A model generated the notes under the pieces. It did no database searches. It worked only from the letters and a program-made list of their open reading frames with translations, and was not told the origin of the DNA. Below, in pieces: positions 22,523-33,989 of a stretch of DNA of 64,000 bases; within the stretch, counting starts at the first letter, position 1; each line of letters opens with the position of its first letter. Origin of the DNA: Rhabditophanes sp. KR3021. Lineage: Eukaryota; Nematoda; Chromadorea; Rhabditida; Alloionematidae. The position numbers were made by a program, and so were the translations under genes. The stretch is taken from the NCBI GenBank assembly GCA_963281155.1, contig CAUJLY010000001.1, positions 7,254,001 through 7,318,000 on the forward strand, written 5' to 3'.

Positions 22523-25500
22523 TAAATCTCTTCTTAGTTGAAAGGTATGAAATGGGTTGTTGGTTGATTATGTACCTTAAATAACAAACTTCCGCCTTAC
22601 ACCTAAAATTGAAGTATATTAAATAGAATGTAGTGTAAAGATAATTATTTATTTTTTACCCCAAATTGACCAAACTCAGTTGTCAAAAGGTTTATTTAAA
22701 AAAGAGTGAATATTATGGGGTAGCATAAAATGTTAAGTGGTGGTACATGAATATAGTTTGTTCTGCCGAGACAAAGTCTTTTTTCAATGGAAAGCAATAC
22801 ATATTATTTTTATAATGAAAAGGGTTCGAGGTAACTTAAAAGGGCTAACTATTTAATGATTTATCAAAAATATGCATTACTTTTTCCGGGTTTGGAAATA
22901 AGCAAATGTATTGTATGAGTGTAAGGTGTCAGAAAGTAATATATGTACATTATTTTTTTTGCGCAGATAATAATAAGCGTTTTTTGAATTATGATAAGAC
23001 TAAATTAAAATTGTGGTGGAGAATTGGGTACCTACATAGATTGGAAGGTTTTTGACTTGGGAATTATTATTATCTAGCACTAAATTTAAATGTAAGTTGT
23101 GAGATTGATATGCTAATTAATCTTTTATTCTTTCATTTTTACTTTTTATAAAGTAAAAAAAGGGGTAAAGCCAACCCTTTTTGATATGAGCCATATGAAG
23201 GTACAATTAGAAACTTACCATTGTTATTCGAGTGTAATGATAGGAGAACTTTGTTGTGTATGTAATCAAAAGTATCACTAACCAAGACAAGCATAGATCA
23301 TCCTTAATCTTGACAAGGAAAGACCATCTAAAAACAATTTGTTTGTGTTAGAAGTGACAGTTTCATAGGTCTATAAAAATAGAATCACTGTTTTAATATC
23401 AGTTACACTCTCATCTTCATAACTTAAAACATATAATAATATGTGTATTTTCATCTTGTATCTTTGGGCAGTAAAATTGTTTTAATTACCTCTTGATCGG
23501 GGGAGAGTGAGTGATAATGTTGTGTAGTAAATAGTTTATTATCATTAATTTAATAGAAACATTTTTACAGCTGATTATTTATTTATTATTATGGAAAGAT
23601 CATCTATTACCAATTTGTATCAATTTTAATGTTCTTTGTGGAAAGCGAAATACATAAAAAGTTGTGATACAAACAAAAAATTTTGATATGAATACGAAGT
23701 TTTGTTATGAATAAGAATTTGCAATATGATATGCACAAGAAGTTGTGATATAAATAAGAAGCTGTGATATGTTAGGCGAATCATTTAGTATCTTTTACGA
23801 CAATTCTTATTATTACTATTACGTTTATTGTTTTGTGAAGGGTCGTAAATATGTGATTTTGGTCATATAAAATGTGTCAGTTGTTCGTTTGGTTGATAAT
23901 TAAATTGAATTAGATGTTATGAATAATACATATGTATATTTTTCTAAATACATTATTTTTCAAAATTAAATAAATGACATATATTTATGTAGGTGGAAAT
24001 GGCAACAGATGGCTTTGTGTAAGCAATTTTGAGTGACTTAATTAACTTGTATATTAAATTTTGTTGATTGAGTTGAAGATTTTAAATTGGAGGTAATAAA
24101 ATAAATAAATAAAAATGATTTGTTTACAATATGAGGGTGTTTTGACGAAATTTTGCTAAATAAAAATAGATAAGGTCAAGAAGTGTGTGGACTTGTGATT
24201 TATAAGTCTAACAATATTAAAGTACCTATAATTTATTGATGTTATTTTTTAATTTGTTTATTTAAGTCATGATTAGATGCAATTTAAATGAATTTGTACT
24301 ATTGCGCATGCTTCTTCTTGCTATAATATACTATTTTTAAATATAATTATTTTATTTTTAAGTAATTACATTATTTATTGATGATTTACCAAATGATGCT
24401 TACTTAGTGAATTTGTGTTTAAGATATTTGATACATTAAAATTGAACTTCTTAAAGTCTGATGACAAGGAAAAACTTGAAACAGAATTGAGAAATGTCTT
24501 AAAAATATATCTTTTGAATCTTTAATCAACTAGTTACATTTAAACAATGGAATTCAAAAAAGAAAAACTTCGATGAAAGAGATTGAACAGTTTCGAAAAA
24601 GCAAAGAGACCTCAAAAATAATATTCTAATATTAAAATGAAATTTGACAATGAAAAAGATCAACGGAAGAGTTTTGAAACTTCACATAAACAAAAAAAAG
24701 ACTGTGATCATTAAATAATATCATTTAATTATTTCCGATGTATGAGTAATCCACCTAAAAATCAAAATGTGTTAATAATTTTTTGCAATCAAACAACTAA
24801 AGCCGAATTGTAATGTATAAACTCACATTTAATCTATAAGCTTATCCAAATATAAAGCAATTTATGATTTTAATTTGATACAACTTATGATTGTATTGTT
24901 AATTTCCATTTATTAATTTTTGGCAACTTTTGTTATTTGATAAAAATAAAAGATGGCATCTATTTGTTCCTTATTTATTGAGTAATAATTTCATGCGATT
25001 ACAATAAATAACAATATATTGTTAAAAGCATTGTAGTTTCGTAAGATTAGAGATTAATATTTTTATGTTACTCACATGGATCGAAACAGCTGTATTGGAT
25101 CATATAGTTAAATCCGAAGGTTGTATCAACTTTGCAGACATTGTGATTTAAATAGTTTTAAAGGATAAGTAAATGGTATGTATCTTCACGCATGAGAGCT
25201 TTAAGTTTATTTAGCTGTTTTAAAAATAAAGTTTTAACAGTATAAAACATGTAACTTTTATATTAAATAAAATAACGCACAATAAATATTTTTTATTAAG
25301 CTTCTTTTAGCGAACAAAATACATTGTTTTAATCAGTTGAACTTAATTCTATTCAGGTCAGTGATTTTGTATTTGATTTTTCAATTTGTCTGAATATGAC
25401 TTTAATATATGCGGAAACTATTATTAGAAAAAGTCGAGACAAAAAAAATTATTCATGTTAAATATTTATATTAGTGAATTTATATTTTTCAAACTGAAAC

Positions 25501-26378
25501 GATTGTGTGTAGTAATACTTTTGAAGCATTACAAAATACTCTACTGCTGGAATAAAATGTATTTGCTTCGAATATAAATGTATGAGTAACATTTATTACA
25601 ATAGTACGTCTTGTTTTTATCTCCTCAAAATCAACATAGTTTGTCTTTAAAATGATCATTTTTTTGTATAGTTGCCTTTTAATTTACAAATAAATTTTTA
25701 ATGGTTTATGATTTTAGCGTATCATCCATGAATCATTCAAAAGTGATGTTACATTGAAGACATTAATACTTATATACTTTTCAAAATATACATTCGGCAA
25801 TAATATAAGATTTATTATTGAGTTATTGCCTAATAAATATAAAGTTCATTCGAATCTATATTTACGTATATATGTTTAACACAAAATTTGAACGTATTAT
25901 TTACATGCCACATATTACTGCTTTTAAAAGGTATTTATTAAGTAATATTATTGACTTCAATTTAAAGTCAACAATTAGTTCATGTAAAAATACTATTTGT
26001 GATTGAGATGTATTTATGTGGTTTTATTCATTTTAGCTGAGTATTCATGATATTATTGTTAAAGTTGCTCCATAATATTTAATTTATCATTGAAATTAAT
26101 ATATTTTGTAATTATTACGATTTATTAAGCATTCTAATTGCTTCGGATAAACAGTTATATGCAATCAAAAGAGTCAATTCATAAAGAACAATCGCTATTT
26201 ATCTAAGTCTTGAAAACATTCCATGATATAAATTTAATTATTATGGCTTGAAAAATACTTAAACTATACTTTCAAAATATATCGAATCTCACAACAAAAG
26301 TATGGACAAATTTAAAAATCCTAATATATTCTAATTTCTATTTATAGTAATTGATTGCACCCACTGAATAGAATTACA
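22523..26378. other. Long gene-poor AT-rich stretch
   Basis: About 3.9 kb without a supported gene. Two local features: an 8-bp perfect stem (AAAAAGGG/CCCTTTTT) at about 23156-23183, and a degenerate tandem repeat at about 23655-23775 listed separately. Reading frames here are short and look random. Confidence 0.4.
23655..23775. repeat. Degenerate short tandem repeat, unit about 21 nt
   Basis: Five to six diverged units resembling AAGTTGTGATATAAATAAG occur head to tail (for example aaaagttgtgatacaaaca, aagttttgttatgaataag, aagttgtgatataaataag, aagctgtgatatg). The period is about 19-23 nt. It lies in noncoding DNA and looks like an old minisatellite. Confidence 0.5.
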
Positions 26379-27898
26379 ATGAAAAAAGTATTATTGAAAT
26401 CATTTAGATTTCATCAATTTTTGGTTTACCTAGTTATTATTGTACTCATATTTGGTTCAATTGGTCTAATTGTTTTAATTCATGAAGAACAAAATTACCC
26501 TTCAATTGTAAAAATATCTAAACGTGTTTATTCTTCTAATCAAGCAATCAAGACATTAAAAAACTATTTTAAAATCAATTGCAAAGCTTTATTAGATGGG
26601 GACAAAAATGCATTGGATGAAATAAGCAAAAACCGAATTTTATATGACGATTCTCTTGATCATTTACCAATGACTTGTAAGGATATTCGAAGTAGAGGAT
26701 ATTACCGAACAAAACCTTCATCCACTATTGAAGCTAACTTTCCTATTGCTTATGCCAGAAATGTTTATACGGTAACAATTTAATTTAATAAAGCTTAATA
26801 ATCTTAATCTAGTAGGATTACTATGTATTAGAACTTCAATTCTTAATCGGATACGCTCCCCAAAACCATTATTGTTTTGTGATTGACAAGAAACAAGATT
26901 TTACCTTCCATAATAAGATGAGATCTTTGGCATCATGCTTTTCAAATATATATTTAATTGATAATGAATTCGAATTGAAATCAGATGGAACGAATGGCCA
27001 GAAGGCTTTTTACAGATGTATGGAAGTTTTAAAAAACAAGAAATGGAACTATATATTTCTTTTACAAAATGACGACATACCTTTGAAGACAAATAGGGAA
27101 CTTGTTGAGATATTGACTATATTCAATGGAACTGTTGATGCTGAATTTGCAAATGTTGGAGACTTTAGAACTTCACGTATTAATGCAAAGAACGATTGGA
27201 CTTACAAAGGACTAAATTTTTTTAAAAAAGGTAATTTTATTTAACTAAATGACACTAATCTATTTTTGTTAGATGATAAAAGATTAAACGATACAGAAGC
27301 TATGAGTAAGTCAATATTATTTCAAAAAGGTTATTCCGTAGCTACTTTATCAAGACCTGCAGCTGATTATATCCTCAATACATTAGACATTACTTCCTTC
27401 CTAAACCAAGTAGACGATGGGCACTTTGGAAATGATGAAATGATTTGGCCTACATTGTTCGGAGATGAATTTTTAAATATTCCTGGTCACATAGATAAAC
27501 CTTGCATGGCCAAAACAGTCCAATTTAAAGATTACTTTTTGTTAAGAAAAACTTTCTGGGCAGGTGAAGCACGTTGTATGGACAAGTTCAACAGAAACGG
27601 TTACTGTATTCTTGCTTCTGAGCAATTGAGTTCCATGAAGAGTTGGCCGCATTTATTTGCGAATAAATTCAAAAAGGAATTTGATTATGGAGGGATATTT
27701 TGTTGGTCCCAATATATTTATAACAAAACTCATTATGAAGGCTTTACTAGCATAGATAAACAGTATTATGAAAATTTGCCGTTAGTCATTTACAATAATA
27801 TGAGAGAAACTTATAAAAATACTACTGAATTGTGTGAATATTCTTTGAAAACTTCAAAAGAAAAAATAAAAATCAAGAAACTAAATTTTTCCGGGTAG
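26379..27898 (+). CDS. Core-2/I-branching beta-1,6-N-acetylglucosaminyltransferase-like protein (GT14)
   Basis: Three exons, 26379-26771, 26816-27230 and 27273-27898, give 477 residues. The N-terminus has a cytoplasmic basic patch and one anchor at about 14-34 (LVYLVIIVLIFGSIGLIVLI), typical of a type II Golgi enzyme. The GT14 core follows: FPIAYARNVYTDYYVLE, YAPQNHYCFVIDKK, WNYIFLLQNDDIPLKTN, then DDGHFGNDEMIWPTL, FKDYFLLRKTFWAGEARCM and a Cys-containing C-terminus. The family transfers GlcNAc to core-1 O-glycans or I-antigen chains. Nematodes have an expanded set of such genes and most substrates are unassigned. The second acceptor reads CTAGTAG: only the downstream AG keeps the frame, because the upstream AG would begin the exon with a TAG stop. 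Confidence 0.9.
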
Positions 27899-28539
27899 AA
27901 TTTATGCTTATCTGTATTTATGAATGTATTAATATAATTGATGTTGTACATAGTGATAATTTGTATTATGTGTTAGCCAATTATCGGTTTGCCGAAAGCA
28001 AAACTGTTTATTTTATCATCAAGATGACGTGGTTTGATGTTATGACAAGTATAGAAGGAAAGGAATGTGCTTATTATTCATTCGTCCTCAATCACCAAAT
28101 GTGTTAACTTATGTTGTTAGTTGTCGCTCGAAGTTATGATAATACTTGTATATTTATATAATTATTTGCCGATATTTATCACCCTTTATGTCTTAACATG
28201 TTTATTAATCACTGCTCGTTTTAGCTTATATACACACTCCCTTGTTATTAAGAAAAGAAGCTTAAATAATTATCTATTGTGCTGAGTTAAGTTATTATGT
28301 TTATTAATAAAGAATCATTAGGGAAAAAATTCCAATTGAAGTCATTGATGGATTCAACCGGATAAAATGTAATATGTACGGATTGGAATGGATAGCAAAC
28401 TAATGTAAGTATAGAAGGGCTCAATTTGCAAAAAATGAATAGTAAATACTAAGATAACTAAATACTCAGCTACTTTGAAGACATTCAGTGATTGGTTAAT
28501 AAACTAATTATAACAATAGATTAAATAAGTTTACCTACT
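27899..28539. other. Intergenic, left margin of the mobile-element island
   Basis: About 640 bp following the GT14 stop. A 67-codon frame at 27904-28107 is not supported. The right part approaches the first of the interspersed elements described below. Confidence 0.4.
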
Positions 28540-28922
28540 ATTAATTCCGAAATTCCGTAAATTAGTCCAAAACAGTCTTTGCCATTTTGGAAATTGCCTC
28601 GTACGGCCAACAGCAAAGAGATATTTAAATCTGTTCAATGATTTAGAGTCAAAACCACCGTGTCTTTTTAACTGCTGGAACAGAATTTTTAAAATAATAT
28701 TTTTGTCTCGGGGACAGAGGGTAAAAGGGTACAAAATTGGTTTTATTCCAGAGTTGGTCCAGGAATGTGACTTAAATTGTTTTTATCAAAAACTGAGTTT
28801 GATGACATAGACCGAAACTTAAGCTCTTATGTAGAAAGAGAAAAGCTCACTTGAGTAAAGATAGGCCGTTTGCAAGGCAGTGATAAAGAAAAGAAGTTTC
28901 GAAAAATGCATTCCGAATCTGG
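28540..28922 (+). mobile_element. Non-autonomous Helitron-like element (second family member)
   Basis: Read on the plus strand this block aligns, with many substitutions and indels, to the reverse complement of the element nested in Helitron copy 1 (31822-32382). Shared landmarks are the start region around ATTCCGTAAAT, AATATCTCTTTxCTGTTG, CTTTCTACATAAGAG, CTTGCxxxCGGCCTAT and the end ATTCCGAATCTGG. The end CTGG fits the Helitron CTRR rule and is followed by T. The 5' limit is approximate. The 3' hairpin is weaker than in the nested copy. No coding sequence. Confidence 0.6.
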
Positions 28923-29143
28923 TTTAAATAACTAGCCGAATACGCGACTTCGTCGCGTTGCGTTTACTTTGGTGTGAATATTAGATATGTCTTTTATGAA
29001 TTTAATAATTGCTTTCTATAAAATAATTGATATGAGTATTAACTACTTTAATTGGTAAACAAACATAAGTATTTTACACATATTTTTTATTAAAAATTAA
29101 AACTAAAATGACACATAAAAATACATTATAATAATATAATAAA

Positions 29144-32100
29144 TTATAAAAAGACTTCCTTGAAGACAATGTTATCCGTTATATTCGTTTCTCTCATTTT
29201 GTCATCAGGCGTTGATACAAAAAGATGTGCTGGAGACTTAACTCTTGATAATCCAACATAGAGTTGTCCATGAGTGAAACAGTCTTTTGTTAAATCAAGA
29301 CCAACTCGAGATAATGTCTGTCCCTGTGATTTGTTGATTGTCATCGCGTAGGCCAGTCTGACAGGGAATTGTTTTCTTGTAAAGGTGAAGGGAAACTCTT
29401 TCTCTGGAGATATCAAATTGATTCTTGGGATCAAAACAGTATTACCAAGATGAGGTGCGACTATGTGTTGGCATGTAAGAAAAGATGGATTTATTGCCGT
29501 TACCAAAAGACGTGTTCCATTGCACACTCCACATTTAATGTTCAAATTTCTCAGAACAGTTACAATACAATTTAATTTGAGACGTAAATTGTGAACTGGA
29601 AAGCCATTTGGTGTCAAACTGTTTAAATATTCTACCGGAAGATTTTGAATATTTAGGTCGACTGATGGATCTGAATGTAGAAGATCTGCAGACAACAGGT
29701 TCACGATATCACCAGTAACAATCTTTTCCAATACAGTTTCATTGATCAAATCCACAGCTTTATTTGTTGGTGCAACAATAATTGAGGTAAATCTATCAGC
29801 ACATTTTTGATCATGATCTTCAAAAACATCCTTAATTAAATCTCCTGAACTTCTTATTTCCTCGGGAACTGAAATCTTACTTCCTTTATTCTTGACATTT
29901 TCTTCTTTACCATCACCAACATTAAGAACCCATTTAGCAAACTCTACTTCATTTTGATTTACTCGCATGTTTTGAGTTAACTCAAATAATTCAAAGTGTT
30001 TTTTCCATAGTGGAGAGAACTTGATGGTTGCCAGGACATTTTCGGATCGAGTAGAGTGCTCAATAATTGGCAAAGTTTGTCGAAAGTCGCCTCCAAGTAT
30101 AATCACTTTTCCTCCAAATGGTAAAGTATTTTTACAAACTTCTTGCAGTCTTTTGTTAATGTATCCAAGGAGCCATTTATTGAACATGGGAGCTTCGTCA
30201 ATAATCAAAACATTCGCCTCCGACAATTTCTTTCTTTTTTCTTTATTGATAGGCGATAGTAGAACGTTGTCGTCGACAATATCCAAACGAATAGAGAACA
30301 ATGAATGACTTGTTTGTCCAGAAGGTAGTAGTGTTGCAGCTATACCAGTACTTGCTGAATTTACAACATTTTTGCCTTCACCACGCAACAAATAATACAA
30401 TATCATGTATACAAATGTTTTGCTGCAGCCAGCTGGTCCTTGCAAAAAATATGCGCGCCGAGTTGATTGTCCATTTACAGCCGCAATAATCTTTTTAATA
30501 AATTCTGTCTGTCTTGGATTAGCCTTTTCAAGCATTTCATGGCCAATTTTAAGCAGTTCTTTTGGATCAGCTACAAAATCTAAGTCAACCTTGTCAATTT
30601 CGTATTTTGGCAAGTCAGTAGGTCCACGATAATTGTTGGCATCTAGAGATGAGTAAATATCGTACAAAGCCTGTTCAATTGCACGATCCTTGTCTTGATA
30701 TTTTCTCTCATAGTCATCTGTTAGATCTTTGACAAAGAGATTAGATATTTTGTTGTGTTCTTTGAAAGCTGGATAATAGCATATTAGCAACGCGAAGAAT
30801 TCCCTAACTTCTTTGCTAAAGGAAGTGTTGACAACTTCTCTCATTATTTCCTCAAAGTTTTCTTCTGAGTCGACGAATCCTAATGCAGCTGCTGCTTCAA
30901 AAAAAGTCTCATAAGTGACATCGTTGATTGTTCTCAAATCTTGATAACATTTTGGTCCGGGAACATGGAGAAGTAGTTGTCTGAGTGAAAACTTTTCAAC
31001 ATGTAATGCAGATACAACAAAGATTCGTCCGATTGTAGTAGAATGACGCAGACGCTTTTTCCATTTTCTTGTTTTGATATCAAAGCTATACATGCTTGGA
31101 CATGCAGAATACGTCAAAGATCGAGCATCCTTATCATAAGTATTCAATTCAAAAAAAGCTTCGAGCATTGACTTTACATCTTGACGGCCTTTTTTTGCTC
31201 CATTCAGTGAAATTTGATTCCACATCTGCTACAGCAAAAGTTTCAGTTGGCAAATGGACTGGTAAATGATAAACAGCAATATCTTTATAGAGCATAGGAT
31301 ATTCCATGATCCTCCACATTGCTTCAGACGCTCCTAAGTATCTCGCTTCCACAAATTCATTGACTTCATCTTTGCCTTTTGTTTTCTCAACAACATTCAC
31401 ATTAAGCTTATCAGCGCCTTTATGTGCATATTTAAAAATGTATTTGACTGATGAAATAGAGCCGCATGCAAGAATGTTTAAATGGCATTTGTACTTTCTT
31501 AATTGTAATTTGCTCTAAAATAATCTTTTATAAATATTATATAGCATCAAAAACAAACCAAATGAAGTATTGACTTTTCTTCTTTGCCTACGATCTTCAG
31601 CATTCTTTTTATTCTTTATTGCTAATCTTTTTTTATCATCAACAGGCATAGGAACACAATTATTGAGCAGGAGAGTATCATCTAAAATTGAAAATATATT
31701 TGTTGTTTCTTAATATTATAATAAACCTTTTTCAAAACTCATGATTGCGTCACTACCTACTTTCATTAATGCAGGATCATCTTGATTGACATTCATCCAT
31801 ATAGACTTAATTAAATCATAACCAGATTCGGAATACACCTTCCGAAACTTCTTTTTTTATCATTGCCTTGCAGGCGGCCTATCCCTAACCAAATAAGATT
31901 TTAACTTTCTACATAAGAGGGTTGATTAATGTAAACTTATTTTGATACTTATAAGCATATTACAAAAAAAATATTTCTTTTACCATTTGTGGTCTACCCT
32001 TATTAGTCATCCTAGCGAGCGAACCCCTTAAGCCCTTGATTTCATAAATATGCCATTAGACTCAGTTTTTCTAGCCCTACAAACTGATGTAACAGTTTTT

Positions 32101-32846
32101 TTATAAAATCAGTTTAAGGCTTATTCTTGGAGCAAGTTTGGGAAAAATTAAAGTCTTCGACCCTTTATACCTCTGCCCTCGGAGCAATATGTATTTTATA
32201 AAAATTCTATTAATGTAGTTTGAAAGCTACGGTTTTTTTATACCTAAATCATTAGAAAAACTTCAATATCTCTTTCCTGTTGGGCAGAGGAGGCATTTGA
32301 AAACTTTGCAAAAAATTTGTTACTGACATATTTACGGATTTACGGAATTTAAGAATTATATAGGGGGAAATATAGAGGGAAATGGGTTAAGCCTGTATTA
32401 TGCAATAATACCAACGGCCATCTTGGAGACATCGTAACAGTATTCTTTAAATTAAGTGCAAAATTGTAATTTACTTGTTCTATAGTTGTAGGGAAAAACA
32501 GGCCAAATCTTATTTTAAGTAAATTTCCTAATACAGCAAGATCAAAATTGGTGCCCCAAACTGTATCATTTTTAACTGACTCCTTGTGTCGCTTTAAGTG
32601 ATCAACAAAATTAAGCTCCGGATCTTGAATTGGCACAGAATAAATTACCCAATCGTCTTCAAGCCAACCATCTTTTTGAAGGCGATCAATTATATTGTTT
32701 AATTCAATGACCAGCATTCTTCTGATATCGGCCTGATATCCCGCATCACCATAAATAGCTGTCGATATGGAATTGAACATGCAATTACCATCTCCTTCGA
32801 TCCGAATCGCATCTGCATAGAAGTTGAATTGTGAACCAACTTCCAC
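29144..32846 (-). pseudogene. Broken OTU-Pif1 helicase gene of Helitron copy 1
   Basis: Same gene as at 42643-45783 but with at least three lesions. The start codon is GTG at 32846 where the sister copy has ATG. The OTU exon is cut just after LTH by the nested element at 31822-32382, so it now ends LTHFPLYFPLYNS. A run of seven T at 31189-31195 (six in the sister) shifts the frame early in the helicase exon, leaving an 83-codon piece (31149-31400) and a 693-codon piece (29144-31225). The helicase motifs GPAGCSKT, LIIDEAP, GGDFRQTLP, INKSQGQTL and YVGLSRV are still present. It cannot make the full protein. Confidence 0.85.
31822..32382 (-). mobile_element. Nested 561-bp non-autonomous Helitron
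   Basis: The sister Helitron at 45319-45320 shows the empty site: ATCATAA directly followed by TGGGTTAAG. In copy 1 these are separated by 561 bp (A31821 and T32383). Read on the minus strand the insert ends TTCGGAAGGTGTATTCCGAA, then TCTGG, followed by T. That gives a hairpin (TTCGGAA/TTCCGAA stem) just before a CTRR-type end, as in Helitrons. The 5' end reads TTTCCCTC, not the canonical TC. There is no target-site duplication and no coding potential. Confidence 0.72.
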
Positions 32847-33989
32847 TCTCGGTTCATAATTGAAACGGATGTGATTTCTGAATTTTTTACTCCATATTTG
32901 ACAGTTTTCAATTACTTGCTAAAGTGAATATAATATAAAATGAACACAAATATATTATTAAGTAAAATATGTTGCGAATAAGATATCAATTATAAAATGG
33001 TTTTTATTTATTATCATTATTTATTTCAAGAATTAATTAGAAAAAGAATTTGGTCCAAAATATAATTATAGTTTGACACCTATTCATATTATTAAACAAA
33101 GTCGGTATTTTTTATAATACATTGAAAGTAACTTTATATTTTTACGTAGCTCCTTTCTTTAACTGACATATCCTGCATATTGTTTAAATCCATTCAAAGT
33201 ACACTTTTTAAAGCTCTTTCTAATCCTTAATATTTAAAACACATTAATGTCAACATATATCTGCCTTTTGACAAAAATAATCTTACGTTGTTGTCAAATT
33301 ATTTTTTTGATCGGTTCTCCTCCGAGGTGTCATCTAAACAGTTATCGAAAAGAACATTCTAATTACAGTTTTTAATGTTCTTTCCAATGAGCTAAACATT
33401 GGAAATGTCACCCGATTGGTTCCCCTGTTTTTTTGAAATATTTTTTTTGTTCTTATGTCAAAATGTCTGTCTCGGGGCGGCCACGGGCTTCATCAAAATG
33501 AGCTGGTAAAATGGATTTCGCTCTATTTTTTAATGCCCTATTCAATGCCTTAAAGACCTCGGCTTTTGATTGGATATATCAAAAAATAATTTGGGGACAG
33601 ACCACCTCGTTTTAGAGATTTGACCACCAAGTCTCAGCATATTGACCAAATCAAAATGTTAACATGTTTTTCTACTTAACTTTTGGTCCTGATTCTAATG
33701 GCTATTATCTCGAAGTCAGATTCGGCATATTTAAAATTCTCAATTTCGACACCCTCGGCCGACCGCCAAATAATCATTTTTTTAAATCAAAAAATTTGGT
33801 TTTCTCGCCGTCCTCAGGCCTTTCCAAAACGTATCTAACATTGTCCATCCGAGCAATATTGCGGAAAATCATAACTTTTGCCTTATATTTATTTATAATA
33901 GATACAATATTTTACTCAATGAGGAAGCGTGTAAACATAATAGGACAAGTGATGTACATGAGGTAAGTTTGTGATCAAAGAAGTAATCA

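Larger units (their letters stand above)
28932..33902 (-). mobile_element. Helitron copy 1 (about 5.0 kb, inactivated)
   Basis: Homology with the copy at 42431-46841 starts and stops exactly at sequences that meet Helitron rules. On the minus strand it begins TCTATTATAAATAAATATAA preceded by A (33902) and ends CGAAGTCGCGTATTCGGCTAG followed by T (28932 is the last base). The end contains the stem CGCGAC/GTCGCG about 12 bases before CTAG. There is no target-site duplication, as expected for A/T insertion. It carries a broken OTU-helicase gene and a nested 561-bp element. Its 5' end abuts a broken hAT element. Confidence 0.88.

Noticed and set aside
22820..22835. GGTTCGAGGTAAC considered as a tRNA B box
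   Set aside because: No A box or acceptor stem at the right spacing on either strand.
23156..23183. Perfect 8-bp AAAAAGGG/CCCTTTTT hairpin considered as a terminator
   Set aside because: Rho-independent type terminators do not apply to a nuclear nematode genome, and no gene ends nearby.
29369..30632. Several plus-strand frames of 62-95 codons shared by both Helitrons
   Set aside because: They are complements of the helicase gene; they recur only because the copies are nearly identical.
33664..33966. 100-codon plus-strand frame across the Helitron 5' end
   Set aside because: It crosses the element boundary at 33902 and is broken in the sister copy, so it is not a conserved gene.
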